From: Metallyticus violacea
Lineage: Eukaryota; Arthropoda; Insecta; Mantodea; Metallyticidae
Assembly (NCBI GenBank): GCA_030762175.1
Contig: CM060831.1
Location: forward strand, 79,825,001-79,889,000
Reading direction: 5' to 3'
DNA: 64,000 bases
Shown here one piece after another: positions 1-11,450 of this stretch (positions are counted from its first letter, which is position 1; each line of letters begins with the position of its first letter). Made by a program: the position numbers and the translations under genes. The notes beneath the pieces are model-generated. The model ran no database searches. It was not told the origin of the DNA and saw only the letters and a program-made list of their open reading frames with translations.

Positions 1-971
1 ACCTGTTCTTGTGTGTTGTGTGACAATGTATTAATTATTAATATGACTTAATTCCGGTATTCCATTCCTCAAAGAGTATTTATTTACGATTTGTACGTGT
101 GCGCGTAAAAATGTTTCAAGAGAGATTCCCTGATATTCAATTTCAAAGTTGAAGTTTGATTCACAAATTGGTAAATAAATTTCGTGAAACGGCAAGAATT
201 TTTGATAAAAAGCATACACAGCCACTACAGTATTCTAAGAAAAAATAGATAATGTTGGACATGCTCAGGAACGTTCCCCTAAATGTCTTTCTCAACAAAT
301 GGAAATTTCACATTCCTCTGTTTGAAGGGTGCAAAGCTACTGAATTTAAAACCCTATAAATTTGTTATAGTGCAAGAACTTTAACCGGGTGACCCTGCAT
401 CCAGGAGCAGATTTTGTGAATGGATTTTGAATAGTCTGCATTATGGAGAAATTGACCCTAATCTAGTTTTCTTTACGGATGAACCTTGGTTCCAGCTAAA
501 TGCGTATGTTAATTCATAAAACAGCCGATACTGGAGTTCAATAAAACCTGAACTGCTTCACGAGGAATCCCTACATGCGGTGCGTCATTAGCGGCGAGAG
601 AATAATGGACTTTTTTTTTTTTTAAGAAACAATTAATAGAATAGATTGTGTAGAGCATTTTGTAACCCTTTTTCCGTGAATTAACTGAGAGGAAACGTAG
701 ATTCGCGATTTTCCAAAAGAACTCTACAAGAGCCCAATTCATAAAATATTTGTCACAAGCTACACATGGTCCTCTTCCGATTTAATGCCCTGTGAGTTTT
801 ATAGGAAAATTCGTACAAGTCAAAGTCACATACATTATTTGAACTGAAAAATAACATTTGTGAAGAAATTTCTTCTCGTTCTCAAAGATAACTGCAAAGG
901 GCAATGGTTAATTTCATCAGCCGATGTCAGAAATGTATGGGAAATAAAGGGAGACAGTTCCTACATCTTCT
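1..971 (+). pseudogene. Decayed IS630-like (DUF4817-type) transposase
   Basis: Reading across frames on the + strand gives pieces of an insect IS630/Tc1-like transposase in the right order. A helix-turn-helix region with FRETARIFDKKHTQP is at about 105-220. A second HTH is at 260-350 and a (F)FTDE-like block near 470. C-terminal pieces such as ELKNNICEEISSRSQ and VNFISRCQKCMGNKGRQFLHLL are at about 840-975. Many stops, frameshifts and a T-run break the frame, and the left end is outside the window. The D-E of the catalytic core is still legible near 478, but the protein cannot be made. Confidence 0.6.
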
Positions 972-1507
972 TTCTTAATAATGATGAATAAATGTAACTT
1001 TTAAGTGTTAGTAATAACTTACGTGACAATCATAGCTGTGGATTTTCTGACTTCCGCTCAGAGCCGTACCAGCTGGAACCGACCGACCTGCCATTACGCA
1101 TGAAACGGTTCTGCGAAGGAAAAAATCGCCCATTATATAAAAAGTTCATCAGTCCATTAGCATTAGCCGAGGAACACGCCCCCAGAAACGTTTTTCTTTG
1201 TTACAGCTCCGCAAGTGTTGCCCACTGACCACTGCTTTGGCGAATTAAAAACTTATGGTGGTACAAATGTAAAACAAATTGCTTTCACTAATTCAAACGT
1301 AGAAATTTGTCACCAACGTAATTTCTTTCTGTGAAACTGTTCCTTTGCATTTCTATATTTGTTCTTCTTCCTATACTCCTAGTTCAAATGCACACTTGAG
1401 ATCAATATGTCAATGAAACTGAAAATTAATTGCTGAGTATTACAAAAGCGCGTGTCACAAAATATACCTTTCTTAAGGCTGACTCCATTAATTAACGAGG
1501 GAACATA
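972..1507. other. No recognised feature
   Basis: AT-rich sequence with no convincing frame, repeat or splice-bounded exon on either strand. Confidence 0.4.
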
Positions 1508-2752
1508 CGAGGATAGATCCATAAGTTTCCGGCCTAACCATTTTATTGGTATGATAAAGACAAAAACTATTTCACTTTTCAGTGCAGGTACCCTTTATTG
1601 AAATAAATTTCTCACATCTTTGAATTAACATTTCATTCCCCCCTCCCCACCAAAATAGTCAGAAGTCTTGCCTGCAAAATGGGCATAAACATCATCCATC
1701 ATTTCTTTGTCACACTTAAAGTTTCTTGAGTTTTGAGAAGAGGAAATAATCACTGAGTGCTAGATTTGGGCTGTATGGGGGATGGTCGATCTCCTTGCAG
1801 TCACATTTCTTCACAATTTCCTTTGCAACAAGAGCTATGTGCACAGGCATGTTGTCTTAAAAGTGCACACACCACCACTCAGCTTTCCTCGCCTTTTCTC
1901 TTTGATGGAAACACCTAGTCTGTGTAGTAGGCCAGCATAGTACTGTCATGTTCCTCTGCTTGAAGTCAATGAAGAGTATTCCTTCACAGTGCCAAAAGAT
2001 TGTAGTCATTATCTTCTTGGTTGACTGAGTGACCTTGGCCTTTAGAGGCAGTGTTTCGCCAGGTTTACGCAACTCCATTGATTCCCTTTTGGACAAGGGA
2101 TTATAGTAGAGGACCACAGTTTCATCTCCTGTAACAATGGTTTGCAAAAATTCTCTCTCTCGTTACCACGGCAGAGCTCCAAATATGCCTGACCACAGAT
2201 GACTCGTTGCAGCTTTTGGACTGAGAAAAGAAGTCTAGACACCCATCTTGCACTAACCTAATTCATGTTTATAATACGAAGGACTGTTATTTTAGAAAGG
2301 CCCATCCTTGTTGTTATTTTTGTGACTTTGAGCCTCCGGTCTTCCATAATTTCTCCTTCCACAAGAGCGAGCGATGTTTCCAGGAGTGAGCATCTCCAAG
2401 GACCGACCTGCACGCTCTTCATCTCCAATGCTTTCTCGACCCATTCGAAAAAGTTTGGCCCAATCTTTTACGGCAGAATATGAGGATGCTTCCCCATATA
2501 CACCGTCCAATCGCTGTTTAATTTAATTTGGAGTAATTTCTTCTTTTGTGAAGAACTTAATAACAGCTCGATACTCCATTTCCAACATGTCACAATCTTC
2601 TACACATAGCCTTCTTTATGCAACTATATGTGAACAACTGAACACAGTTACAGCTGCAATTATTTACTTAACAGATAAGATATGACAGATAAGGATTTTG
2701 TGAAGGTGATAATCCTTATCAGCGAAGCCGGAAACTTATGGACCTGCCCTCG
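1508..2752 (-). mobile_element. Mariner element copy 1, decayed, both TIRs present
   Basis: The element is flanked by TA (1506-1507 and 2753-2754). Its ends are inverted copies of a ~27-bp TIR beginning CGAGG and containing CCATAAGTTTCCGGC. The transposase runs on the minus strand and is broken by frameshifts into at least three pieces: an HTH region with RMGRESI and a catalytic region with TIVTGDETVV and (L)YYNPLSKRES. The D of GDE is the first catalytic Asp. A segment towards the C-terminus is lost. About 1.25 kb, normal for mariner. Confidence 0.85.
1857..2590 (-). pseudogene. Mariner transposase pseudogene (copy 1)
   Basis: Three overlapping minus-strand frames (about 2510-2292, 2242-2042 and 2147-1857) carry consecutive parts of one mariner transposase: the HTH with the ERAGRSLEM motif, the SVQK..RVICGQAYLELCRGNERE linker, then GDET, PLSKRES and TIFWHCEGILFIDFKQRN. 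At least two frameshifts and several stops separate them. The third catalytic Asp region (SPDLAPSDYFL in intact relatives) is only partly recoverable near 1740-1790. Confidence 0.75.
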
Positions 2753-4009
2753 TAAAGATCTTTGTTTTTGTTTGTTATTGCCCTCTACTCGAGATGGTGA
2801 AACTTGCAGAAAAACTGCGGAAAATATCAAGTGACCTTCCTGATCATGAGACAAGCACAATACACGTAGACCGCGGAGGTAGTCTTGGTTGTCAGAGAGA
2901 TATATTTTGTGATAGATAATTCTATTGCTTTTATCAGTTTATTATTACACTTCATAGGAACTATTTTAACATTAATGAAAAAGAACTCACACTAAATCGA
3001 ATGTGCGTTCCGACACTTGCCAAGCTTGTCAACACTTCAGCCGATGTTGTCGACATAGCCTTGGCACCCTTCCCCCATTTTCCTCTTCCAACGTCACACA
3101 ATCACTCTCTACTGCTACAACGAAGCATTACATTAAGAAAAGTAATTGACAGTAAAACAGAAAGATTCAACTTTATTCCTTTGATGTAACGAAATGTAAC
3201 GAAGGTGACATAAATGTTTTGTGATCACTAGGTCACGACCTCATAACCCAGAAAAAGTTATTTTAACATTCAGAACTGCGGCTGTGAACGCCTATACGTA
3301 TATTTAGAACTGCAGTTGTTAGTATTAATAAGCATATGTGGCTACATGAACTATTACATGAAGAAATAAATATACCTAGAAAAATGTATACATATATTTA
3401 ATGTACATATACACGAAACAATTAATGTCATTTCATGAACTAACCGACTGTGAGCTCAAAATATGATGCAAAACTTCCAAATAGTGCGTAGAGCAGTAAT
3501 TTACTAGTAGAGATGGCATAAAGTTACTAAGTATCATGCAAATGAATATGCGGGCAAGTAATATAAATTCTGATGTTGCTCTTTAGAACTTATCTGCAAA
3601 ACAAGTAAAAGAACTATTATAAACGAAAGTTCTTCTTTACATTATTTCAGCCTATAGGTGCAGATCTTTGATCTATTAACCAATTTTCTGCAGTAGAGTC
3701 AAGCAGAGATGTCTGAATTTTTGACTACACACTTAGGGAGATATGAGTATATTGCAATATATTTGCCTGTCATAAAATATTATGGTAGGCTTTGGAGACG
3801 TGTAGGCTATGTTGAATGTTTTTTGTTTATAAACAAGCCATTGTACCCAATATTCCAAATACATGTACAAAGTCTCAGATATAGCAACTTTGTCTTAACC
3901 ATTTTATGTTTCATCGTCGTTTTCTTTATTTTTATATGTTGTGAGTGTAAGTAGGGTTGTCACATTCCACCTTAAACATGCAAATTGAAGATAAAGCTCG
4001 AACTAAACT
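2753..4009. other. No recognised feature
   Basis: AT-rich sequence. The short frames here (for example 3001-3189 and 3709-3954) show no family signature and no mobile-element boundary that I can see. Confidence 0.4.
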
Positions 4010-4054
4010 ATGATGGACGCAGTGTACGTTACTTGCAATGGACTGACTAGAAGC

Positions 4055-4061
4055 ACAGAGA

Positions 4062-4109
<48 letters not shown>
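4055..4109. repeat. (GA)n microsatellite
   Basis: Nearly pure GA dinucleotide tract. It creates serine/leucine and arginine/glutamate runs in frames that cross it, which should not be taken as protein. Confidence 0.97.
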
Positions 4110-4111
<2 letters not shown>

Positions 4112-4408
4112 CTAGAATATACCAGAAGACCAGGTTCTGGTCGTCCGAGAGACAGGTACATGGTGTTTACAGTTCTTAGGGAGCGCAACCTGCCAGCTAT
4201 GACTGTAGCCCAGCAATTTATTAGGATGCATGGACGCCCGATAACGGCCAAAAAGGTTAAAAGCAGGTTGAAAGCAAGTGAACTGATATCAAGTAGACCT
4301 GCAGTTGATCCCAGTTTGCTCACAATGCACTGAGTAGAACGAGTGTCTTTTGCAAATGATCATAGAGGTCAGAAATGAACAGCAGGGCTGTATTCTGTTC
4401 ACAGATGA

Positions 4409-4694
4409 ATTTTTTAAATTAATGTTTAACGCCCGTTTTTACTACTGAGACACCAAAGGCGGTGAACACTGATGATACATGAGATGAAATGATATATTGT
4501 GAAAGGACTTTTTAATGAAGGAAACGTTCCAGGCCTAAGTTTAGGGTAGCTCCCCGGCATTTGCCAGTTATGAGGACTGAGGAAAACCTGAAAAAACCTC
4601 AGTCAGGGAGGACGGTCCTGACGGGATTCGAACCCCAGACCTACCTCCCGCTCACGAGTCCGCGCCTTAACGACCTCGGCCACTCGTGGCCGTG
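4409..4694 (-). mobile_element. SINE family A, copy A1
   Basis: A tRNA-derived SINE in reverse orientation with a 7-base target duplication (CAGATGA at 4402-4408 and 4695-4701). Its 5' head has a tRNA-like A box (GGCCGAGGTCGTTAAGG) and a B box (GGTTCGAATCC), followed by a body ending near GTTAAAC. Pol III boxes and body match copies at 25.8, 31.3, 37.6, 56.7 and 58.5 kb. Confidence 0.88.
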
Positions 4695-5260
4695 CAGATG
4701 AGTCCTGTTTCAATCTACGCTCACTTGATGAACATGAAAGAGTTTGGAGAAGGAGAGGAGAACGATCTGCACAATGCTGCATTTCGGAACAGTTACCATT
4801 TGGAGGTGGTGGGGTGATGGTTTGGGCAGGAGTGTCTATGGTTGCTCGTATTCAGTTAACTTTAGTAGAAAATAGAAGTCTAACAGATGATAGGTACATT
4901 AAGGAATGTTTGACTAATCATGTTGTATCATTTGACCCACTTACAGTCTATAATTTTCTTTTATTGCGCGACAATGCACGTCCGAATATTGCCCACGTGG
5001 TCAGAGATTATCTCCAAGAATTGGGCATCCATGTTTTACCACGGTCAGCAAGGAGTCCGGTTCATGAATCCGATTAAACACGTGTGGAACACGCTGGAAC
5101 GGCGGTTAAGACAAGACACCCAAACTTTACGGGAGTTGAGGCGAATATTTCTTGAAGAATGGGAGCGTATTCCTCAAGATATCTGATCGAAAGCATGCCA
5201 AGACGTATGAACACCTCAAGCCCGTTATTAAAATGCGTTTTTAATGTTTCAAACACCGAA

Positions 5261-5607
5261 AAATGAACTAACAGTTAAAGCCAGAATTGTGATTGCTTAA
5301 CGTCCTTTGTAACTTTTCTCACCAGAGTGAAGTTTTTCTTTCTATTGTTGTAATTTAAGGGGGTTAATTAAACAAGTATATTGAAGTTTTAGCTCTATGG
5401 TATGCAAATCGTTTTCTATATTCAACACCTGAACTAGATAAGGTAAATAGAATAAAATATATTGGTCAAAACAGAAAATACGGACATTTCCTAAATTCGG
5501 ACAAATATGTCGAAATACAGGTCCGAAATTTTTGTTTTATTTTATTTATTGTCGCTTTAATTCATTGTTGCTCTGGCTATGGGTTGTGGGCCGAATACTG
5601 TGTGTGT
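5261..5607. other. No recognised feature
   Basis: AT-rich flank of the Tc1 remnant; it may include its right terminal region, but no clear inverted repeat was found. Confidence 0.35.
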
Positions 5608-5812
5608 AAGTTTGTAATGATGAACGAAATGATGGCGCAAATGAGCTCAAACTACTGGCGCCTTAAAACTATCTGCACTCACTATCTCAGTGTAAAGAAA
5701 AACTGCGAAAGAAATCTTACCCAGACAGCATGACCTGGGATTCAAATCCAGTATCTCCGAATTAGTAGTCGCATATGTTACTTCTAGACCACGGAAGCTA
5801 CCGTCCTTATTT
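5608..5812 (-). mobile_element. SINE family C, copy C1
   Basis: Shares with 37863-38052 the segments GCGCAAATGAGCTC-like, TGGCGCCTTAAA and a reversed B-box-like GATTCAAATCC, then TCTAGACCA (the reversed A-box end). On the minus strand this is a tRNA-headed SINE with a short body. More diverged than copy C2. Confidence 0.65.
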
Positions 5813-6669
5813 AGTACGGACATATAACAATCTTATCTATTAATGATTGGACGCCAGAGTGACACAAAAATACTGCTTCCATCAGCAGTATAGGGCGTCT
5901 TTTTATTTTTTCCTTCCGTATCGTGCATATTATAGCAGATGCGCACACTATCAACACGCATAATGCAGACAACAATCGCTACGTCATTCAGACGTTACAT
6001 AAGCTTTTTTATATGAATACGAGTTCTGCACTAAGCTGAAGGTTAAATCAGAATACCTACGTTCAAATACTTATATCCACATCAATATATTTCGCCCCTT
6101 CGCAGAGGTTCCCTATTTAGTGGTTAATCTTCCTTTATTTTTTCAAAACTCCACAAAATGGTTTGGTCTAAACATAAAAACGATATTATCCCTTTCTAGT
6201 CTCCAAAGGTTAATATCGGCATAACTGCAACAAATGCCGACGTTGAAGGCCCACAAAAACAACGTATTCAAAATATTCTTATGCTAATAGCTGATGGTGA
6301 AAAAACATATCACTGCGATAACAGAGACAAAAGTTGCAGTTGTATTGTTTGTATTGTCTTACGTCACGCTGACCCACTTACACGAGCGTGTGCAAAACGC
6401 ATCTCCTAGGGTCTTGTGTGACTTACCCCTACTATTCCCGGTTCCCCGTGTACTATTAATAATGAGTGCATCAAAAGAGCTCTATGCCTGGAATGAGGAA
6501 GGGAATATGAGTACAATAGAAATCTAAGACAATATGTATCTGCAGTTCACCCCGAAAATTTGAATGTTATCGCGTCTATTCTAAAAATACAGTAATGGTA
6601 CGCCTATCACTGTGCAGTGTGCAGCAAGAATTTCAATGATGCACGCAAATCCAAACGCCATTAGCGAGG
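5813..6669. other. No recognised feature
   Basis: No frame or repeat with a family signature. The 6294-6527 frame shows no recognised motif. Confidence 0.35.
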
Positions 6670-6694
6670 TTACCATGGAGGGGGAGGGGGGATC

Positions 6695-7501
6695 AGGTGG
6701 AAAACAAACAATGACGTGCAGTTTATGTAGTCATGAAGCAACAACGGGCCTCTTTTAATTGAACATATAGAATCAGTACATGAAATAAATGTAAAATAGA
6801 AAGAAGTATAGTTCTCATCCTTTGATGAGTTTAAAAACTGGAAGCAGGAAATTGAGGAAACAACGGGATGGATGTTTGTAAAATATGTTGGTTTTCGCAT
6901 TGCTTCTGACATAATGTAATGCATTATTATGCGTGCCATCGCTCATTCATTTTTTTCCCCCCATAAAAGTAAAGGTGTCAGACACGTAAAATTGCAAGGA
7001 AGCAATAAAATCGATGACGCAAGTGCTGCAAAGACACGAGTCAGCCAAGTCGAAGATGAAAAATGCCGAGTCACATTTATTTCAAATCATCAACATGACT
7101 TAAGTCACTTGGGACTGTCAGGAAAAGAAAATGACAGTATTGCTGCAGATATTGCAAACAAAATTCCTTTACAAGCCATATTGGACAAAGTTAGAGATTC
7201 GGTGTCAAATACTACATTACAAAGAATTCATGAATTAACCAGGCAGACTTTATATAATATTGAACGACATGTCCCTCATCCGTCAGGCATCAAAATGATT
7301 ATATTTCTCGAATTGTTTATGATTTGTGGAGAAATAGTCGCATACAATTTTAAAATAAATACTAAAACTGCTTGTTATTATTATGTTAGAAATTTAATCT
7401 TCAAATACCAATCATTAAAACAACAAAGTGACTTCCGAATTCTCTTCATCGGAAAAGGAATTAAAAGAAACATTCCAGGTGTGAACATGTTCTGTAGTTG
7501 A
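6695..7501 (+). pseudogene. N-terminal part of a MULE/SWIM-like transposon protein
   Basis: In two + frames one reads a C2H2-like start (CSLCSHEATTG..., then HIESVHE) and SSFDEFKNWKQEIEETTGWMFVKYVGFRIASD. After a frame change come HLGLSGKENDSIAADIANK, ILDKVRDSVSN and LQRIHELTRQTLYNIERH. This order matches insect proteins that combine a zinc finger with a FAR1/SWIM-type region and are widely carried by DNA transposons (family recall, not a search). The coding sequence fades after about 7285. Stops and the frameshift near 6920 show decay. No catalytic domain is present. Confidence 0.45.
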
Positions 7502-7805
7502 TTGATTGAGTTGTTTTGTTTTGTTTTATTTACGGAAGCTCTTTACGTCTCAGGTCATCAGTGTACCATTCTATTCAGTGCATGAAACGGCCGGCAAATT
7601 TTGCTCGGAGACCTCTTCTTTAAGGCTTGAGGTTCTTTTTCGTGCCGTAAATGTACGACACGGGACCCACGATTTTATTTCCCTTCCGAAGGAAGCCATA
7701 CTTAGGATTTTTACGCCCGAAAAAATCCATCGATCCTGGCCGGGATTGAACCCGCGATCTTGGGTTTAGAAGGCAAGTATGGTTACCACTACACCACCAG
7801 GACCG
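7499..7805 (-). mobile_element. SINE family B, copy B1
   Basis: A reverse-oriented SINE with a 14-base target duplication (ACATGTTCTGTAGT at 7485-7498 and a one-mismatch copy at 7806-7819). On the minus strand the head reads like a tRNA with GTCCTGGTGGTGTAGTGGTAA (A box), an anticodon-loop-like CTTCTAA and GGTTCAATCCC (B box). The body ends in (AAAAC)n. The loop would carry UCU, suggesting an Arg tRNA ancestor (inference). Confidence 0.88.
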
Positions 7806-8780
7806 ACATATTCTGTAGTAAAAGTCCATGAAGTATAAGATATGAAAAATGAAACTAAACCTCTATTATGCACAATGAATAGTTAAAAAATACTCCATTT
7901 TTAAGAACAAACATGACAATAGCTAGTGACACTTTAAAAACGAACGCAAAAATGCATTAAAGAAATAAAAACCAAACTCTCTTTTGGGATTTCAAAAATG
8001 CAAAATGGGAAAGAAAAGATAAAAACTCATTTTCAGAACTTAAGCTGCAATAACAGTGGTTTATATTAGGATGATAATGTTGCCACAACGCCATTATATG
8101 GGCTACCAGATTTCCTTGCACTCTGCTCGCCATTCCTGAACCATGAGGGCAGTATTAGCTTGGGTTTCTTTCTCGCCAATCTGGGTTATGCTGAGGATAT
8201 GGCACCGCAAAATAATTATGCATGTTGTTCTAGAAAACTGACACGAAGGGGTGGTAGCAAAGTGTTCTCCTGAACACCCACATAGATTGCATTCGTTCCG
8301 GCACTTGAATCTATTCCCCTGAATCCGATGCTATCATGTAAGCCCAGAGGTTTGTGAAATTCTTCCCGAATGCTCAGCTCGAACTTCATGCAAGGCTCAA
8401 ATCTGGCCCGCGTGGCTTATACCGGCATAGTCTGCCTCGATCGCTAGTTTGGATTATTAGGTCCCAATATCTTGAGAAAGAGCAATACTTTAACTTTCTC
8501 GCCTTGTGTGCTTCAATTAGTGACTTGGTGGGAGGTGACTTGATGAGATTTAATGCCAATTCTCCATTAGTCTTTGTCGTGTGGTTGCATATAAGGAGCC
8601 ATGCCCCACCGCTTTATCTATAAAGACAAGACTGCACCTTAAAGAGCAATTCCTTGCATATTTCACCAACTATTTTTGCCCATGGTCTACCTAATCACCA
8701 TCCTCCTGGTGTCGGTCGTCGTTCTTCGTTAGTAACCAAGTTTCTTGGCGATCTACGAAGCGTTTTTGCCTTGCAAAGTA
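7806..8780. other. No recognised feature
   Basis: The 8100-8640 part is less AT-rich than its flanks and looks like old, unclassified transposon sequence. No motif allowed assignment. Confidence 0.3.
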
Positions 8781-9792
8781 CGAGGGCAAGTCCCTAAGTT
8801 TCCGATCTAACCATTTTCTAGATATGATAAAGACAAAAACTACATTTCACTTTTCAGTGTAGTTACTCTTTATTGCAATACACTTCTCACATCTTTGAAT
8901 TAACATTTCAAACCCTTCCCCACAATAGTCAGAAGTCTTGTCTACAAAATGGGCATAAACAGCATCCATCACTTCGTCACACTTAAATTTCCTTCCTTGA
9001 AGGTTCTTCATGAGTTTTGAGAAAAGAAAATAGTCACTGGGAGCTAGATCTGGGATGTAGGGGGGATGATCGATCTCTTTGAAGTCACATTTCTTCACAC
9101 TTCCTTCGCAACAAGAGCTGTGTGCACAGGCGCGTTGTCGTGAAGAAGGCGCACAGCACCACTCAGCTTTCTTCACCTTTTCTCTTTGATGGAAGCACGT
9201 AGTCTGTGCAGTAGGCCAGCAGAGTACTCCTTGCTTTTGGACTGAGGAAAGAAATCTAGGCACCCATCTTGCACTAACCTTATTCATGTTTAAATGTTCA
9301 TGAATAATTCCAAGGACTGTTGTTTTAGAAAGGCCCAACCTTGCTGCTATTTCTGTAACTTTGAACCGCCGGTCTTCCTTAATTTCTCCTTCTACAAGAG
9401 CGATGTTTTCTGTAGTGAACACCTCCAAGGGCCGACCTGCATGCTCTTCGTCTTCAATGCTTTCTCGACCCATTCGAAAAAGTTTGGGCCATTCTTTTAC
9501 GGTAGAATATGAGCGGGATACTTCCCCATATACACCGTCCAATCTCTGTTTAATTTCATTTAAAGTAAGTCCTTCTTTTGTGAAGAACTTAATAACAGTT
9601 CGATATCCTATTTTGAACATGTCACAATCTTCTATACATGGCCTTCTTTTTGCTATATAACTATATGTGAACAACTGAACACAGTTACAGCTACAATTAT
9701 TTACTTAACAGATAAGATATGACACCAGATAAGGGTTTTGTGAAGGCGATAATCTTTATCGGCGAGGCCGGAAACTTATGAACCTACCCTCG
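8781..9792 (-). mobile_element. Mariner copy 2, internally deleted but with open frame
   Basis: Flanked by TA (8779-8780 and 9793-9794) with both ~27-bp TIRs. At 1012 bp it is shorter than copy 1 because the part of the transposase between the SVQK linker and CWPTAQTTCFHQREK, which includes the first catalytic Asp region, is missing. Confidence 0.9.
8847..9674 (-). pseudogene. Mariner transposase with internal deletion (275-codon frame)
   Basis: One open frame carries an N-terminal HTH (FTKEGLTLNEIKQRLDGVYG), the RMGRESIEDEEHAGRP linker, a second HTH (AARLGLSKTTVLGIIHEHL) and WVPRFLS. It then jumps to FHQREK, YIPDLAPSDYFLFSKL (third catalytic Asp, in PSD) and a normal C-terminus, KCIAIKSNYTEK. 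The GDE and HDNA catalytic blocks are absent, so it cannot transpose. Both DNA-binding helices survive, so if expressed it could bind mariner ends. The start could be at 9674 or at a later in-frame ATG (MFKIG). Confidence 0.8.
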
Positions 9793-11100
9793 TATAAGTT
9801 TGAAGCAGAGCAAATGAAATTTGTTTATTAGAGAAAGCGGCAATTATAATGCTTAAGTGAAAATATTTATATTAAATGATAGTAGTATAGTGTAATAGAC
9901 CTTTTAATGTTTATTAGTTAATCTTTAATGTCTGCTTCATTTAAATTGTGATCACTTAATGTTGTTTAATTTCCCATTTTTAATAAGACGAGGTGTATCG
10001 CGTGTAACTATTTAATAACCAAATATTATATATAAGGTTGTAAAATTATTACATGTGTAAAACATATTTGTTCATCGCGAGTCAATTAAGCGTTAATTAC
10101 ACATGAAGCTTTGAAAACAAAGCTTCATGTGCTTATTACTGTAACAAAAATGAAGTGGGATTTTAGGTATGGGCTGGTTTGTGCCCGTTTAAGAAAACAG
10201 CTGACCTCCATGACAAATCCATTTGCATATTGACCCAGTCCTTATTCCTGTATGGTAGTGTTGTTTCCTATACGATAATGCGGATGGAGAAGTTGGAAGA
10301 GAATTCTGTTGTGGCAAATTATTTTGGAAAAGGAAGAGAGAAGACAAGGGGGTATGGAAAGGTGGATCAAAGCAAACTATCGCCTTGTCTTTGATATATC
10401 GGTCTATATGTTGTCAACTCCAGAACAAAAAGCTCATAAGTTTTATATTTTCCAATGTAATTTAAAGATGTAAATACAGAATCAATAATTATATTGATTA
10501 TTCTTTATGTAATTAAAAATTTAACGAATAGGGAATTATATATACACATATGTATAATAATATATTTACACCTGTGAGTGTGATGCATGCTGAAAATGGT
10601 ATTGCAAGTTTGAAATTAATGTAATAGATGTAATTTTTCTTCTATAGGTAAATTAAAAAAAAAAAAAAAAAAAACAGAATTTTACATTTGAAATTCCAAG
10701 AATGTGTGATTACATTGGCAGCCATGAAGTGCACTGCAGACGTGCTAACTCTGTTTTACAGTAAGTGCGTCATGGGGATTTCACAACGGAACTTCTTCTA
10801 AGGCAAATAAACAAGAAACTGGTTAATTAAGGACCGCTCAGTCATAAGTGATCAATGAGCGGTCACCCCAACATGACGATGAAGGTCATTTGCCATGAAT
10901 CATATCGATAACCGGAAAACAGCTTGGTTAAAGTATGAAGTGGATCTGAACAGAGGGAAAACAATGAGAAACAATGTCACTATAGCCAGACAACATACCG
11001 CAGTTCCGTAAAGTATATACATGCAGCTAACAGATACGTATAAATGCTAACACTACCAGTACTCATCACAAATCATTACACCGCCATTTAAAAGCGTCAC
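9793..11100. other. No gene recognised; contains one small hairpin
   Basis: AT-rich sequence with a poly(A) tract near 10656-10674 and the 10100-10131 hairpin. The 10179-10394 frame shows no family signature. Confidence 0.35.
10100..10131. repeat. Perfect 13-bp hairpin
   Basis: CACATGAAGCTTT and its exact complement, separated by GAAAAC. No adjacent gene explains it. Confidence 0.9.
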
Positions 11101-11450
11101 ATCTTATATGGAAAACGGATCGGTTTTAATGATGAAGGGACAACATGCGAATCCTTACGCTATCATCGGGATTAAACGTGACAGTCCCAAAGTGAACGTG
11201 TTCTTTTTTGCGGAAGACACTGTCATGGAACACGTTTATCTGGATATGATGCAGAACAGATTAATGCACAATGAACGAAAGGGACAGGCGTTCATTTACC
11301 AACAAGGGGAACCCACCAGATTGATCTGCAGCCAGCTCAGACACTTGGCCATCCCGTCACTGGATTTCATAGCGTGCGATTTCTTCGAGGGGGGGGGGTC
11401 ATTATTGACTGTGGGGATTCATTTACTCTCTCCATTTTGAAACATATTGT
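11101..11450 (+). pseudogene. Fragment of an IS630-like (DUF4817-type) transposase
   Basis: Contains SPKVNVFFFAEDTV, HVYLDMMQNRLM, RKGQAFIYQQGEPT and QLRHLAI, matching in order the middle of insect IS630-like transposases (V-F-A-x-x-x..PFFFAE, YLDML, FxxQQDGAP). The expected catalytic QQDGAP is changed to QQGEP, losing the Asp, and an in-frame deletion removes residues before FFFAED. No ends were found. Confidence 0.6.

Larger units (their letters stand above)
4010..5260 (+). mobile_element. Tc1-like transposon remnant split by a SINE
   Basis: The 5' part (about 4109-4335) encodes a Tc1 paired-like HTH with SGRPRDRYMV and AQQFI..HGRPITAKKVKSRL. The 3' part (4697-5186) encodes SCFNLRS..ERVWRRRGER, VMVWAGVSMVARIQL, then RDNARPNIAHVVRDYL and a damaged third acidic region, PIKHVWNTLERRLRQ. 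The two are separated by a minus-strand SINE at 4409-4694. A (GA)n tract sits just upstream of the HTH. TIR limits are not clear, so the boundaries given are those of recognisable coding sequence. Stops and a frameshift near 5050 make it inactive. Confidence 0.8.

Noticed and set aside
4003..4323. 106-codon minus-strand frame with Ser/Leu repeats
   Set aside because: It is the opposite strand of the Tc1 HTH region and the (GA)n tract.
7735..7805. tRNA-Arg(UCU) gene on the minus strand
   Set aside because: Anticodon-loop-like sequence is present, but the T stem and acceptor do not pair properly and a SINE body follows within a target duplication.
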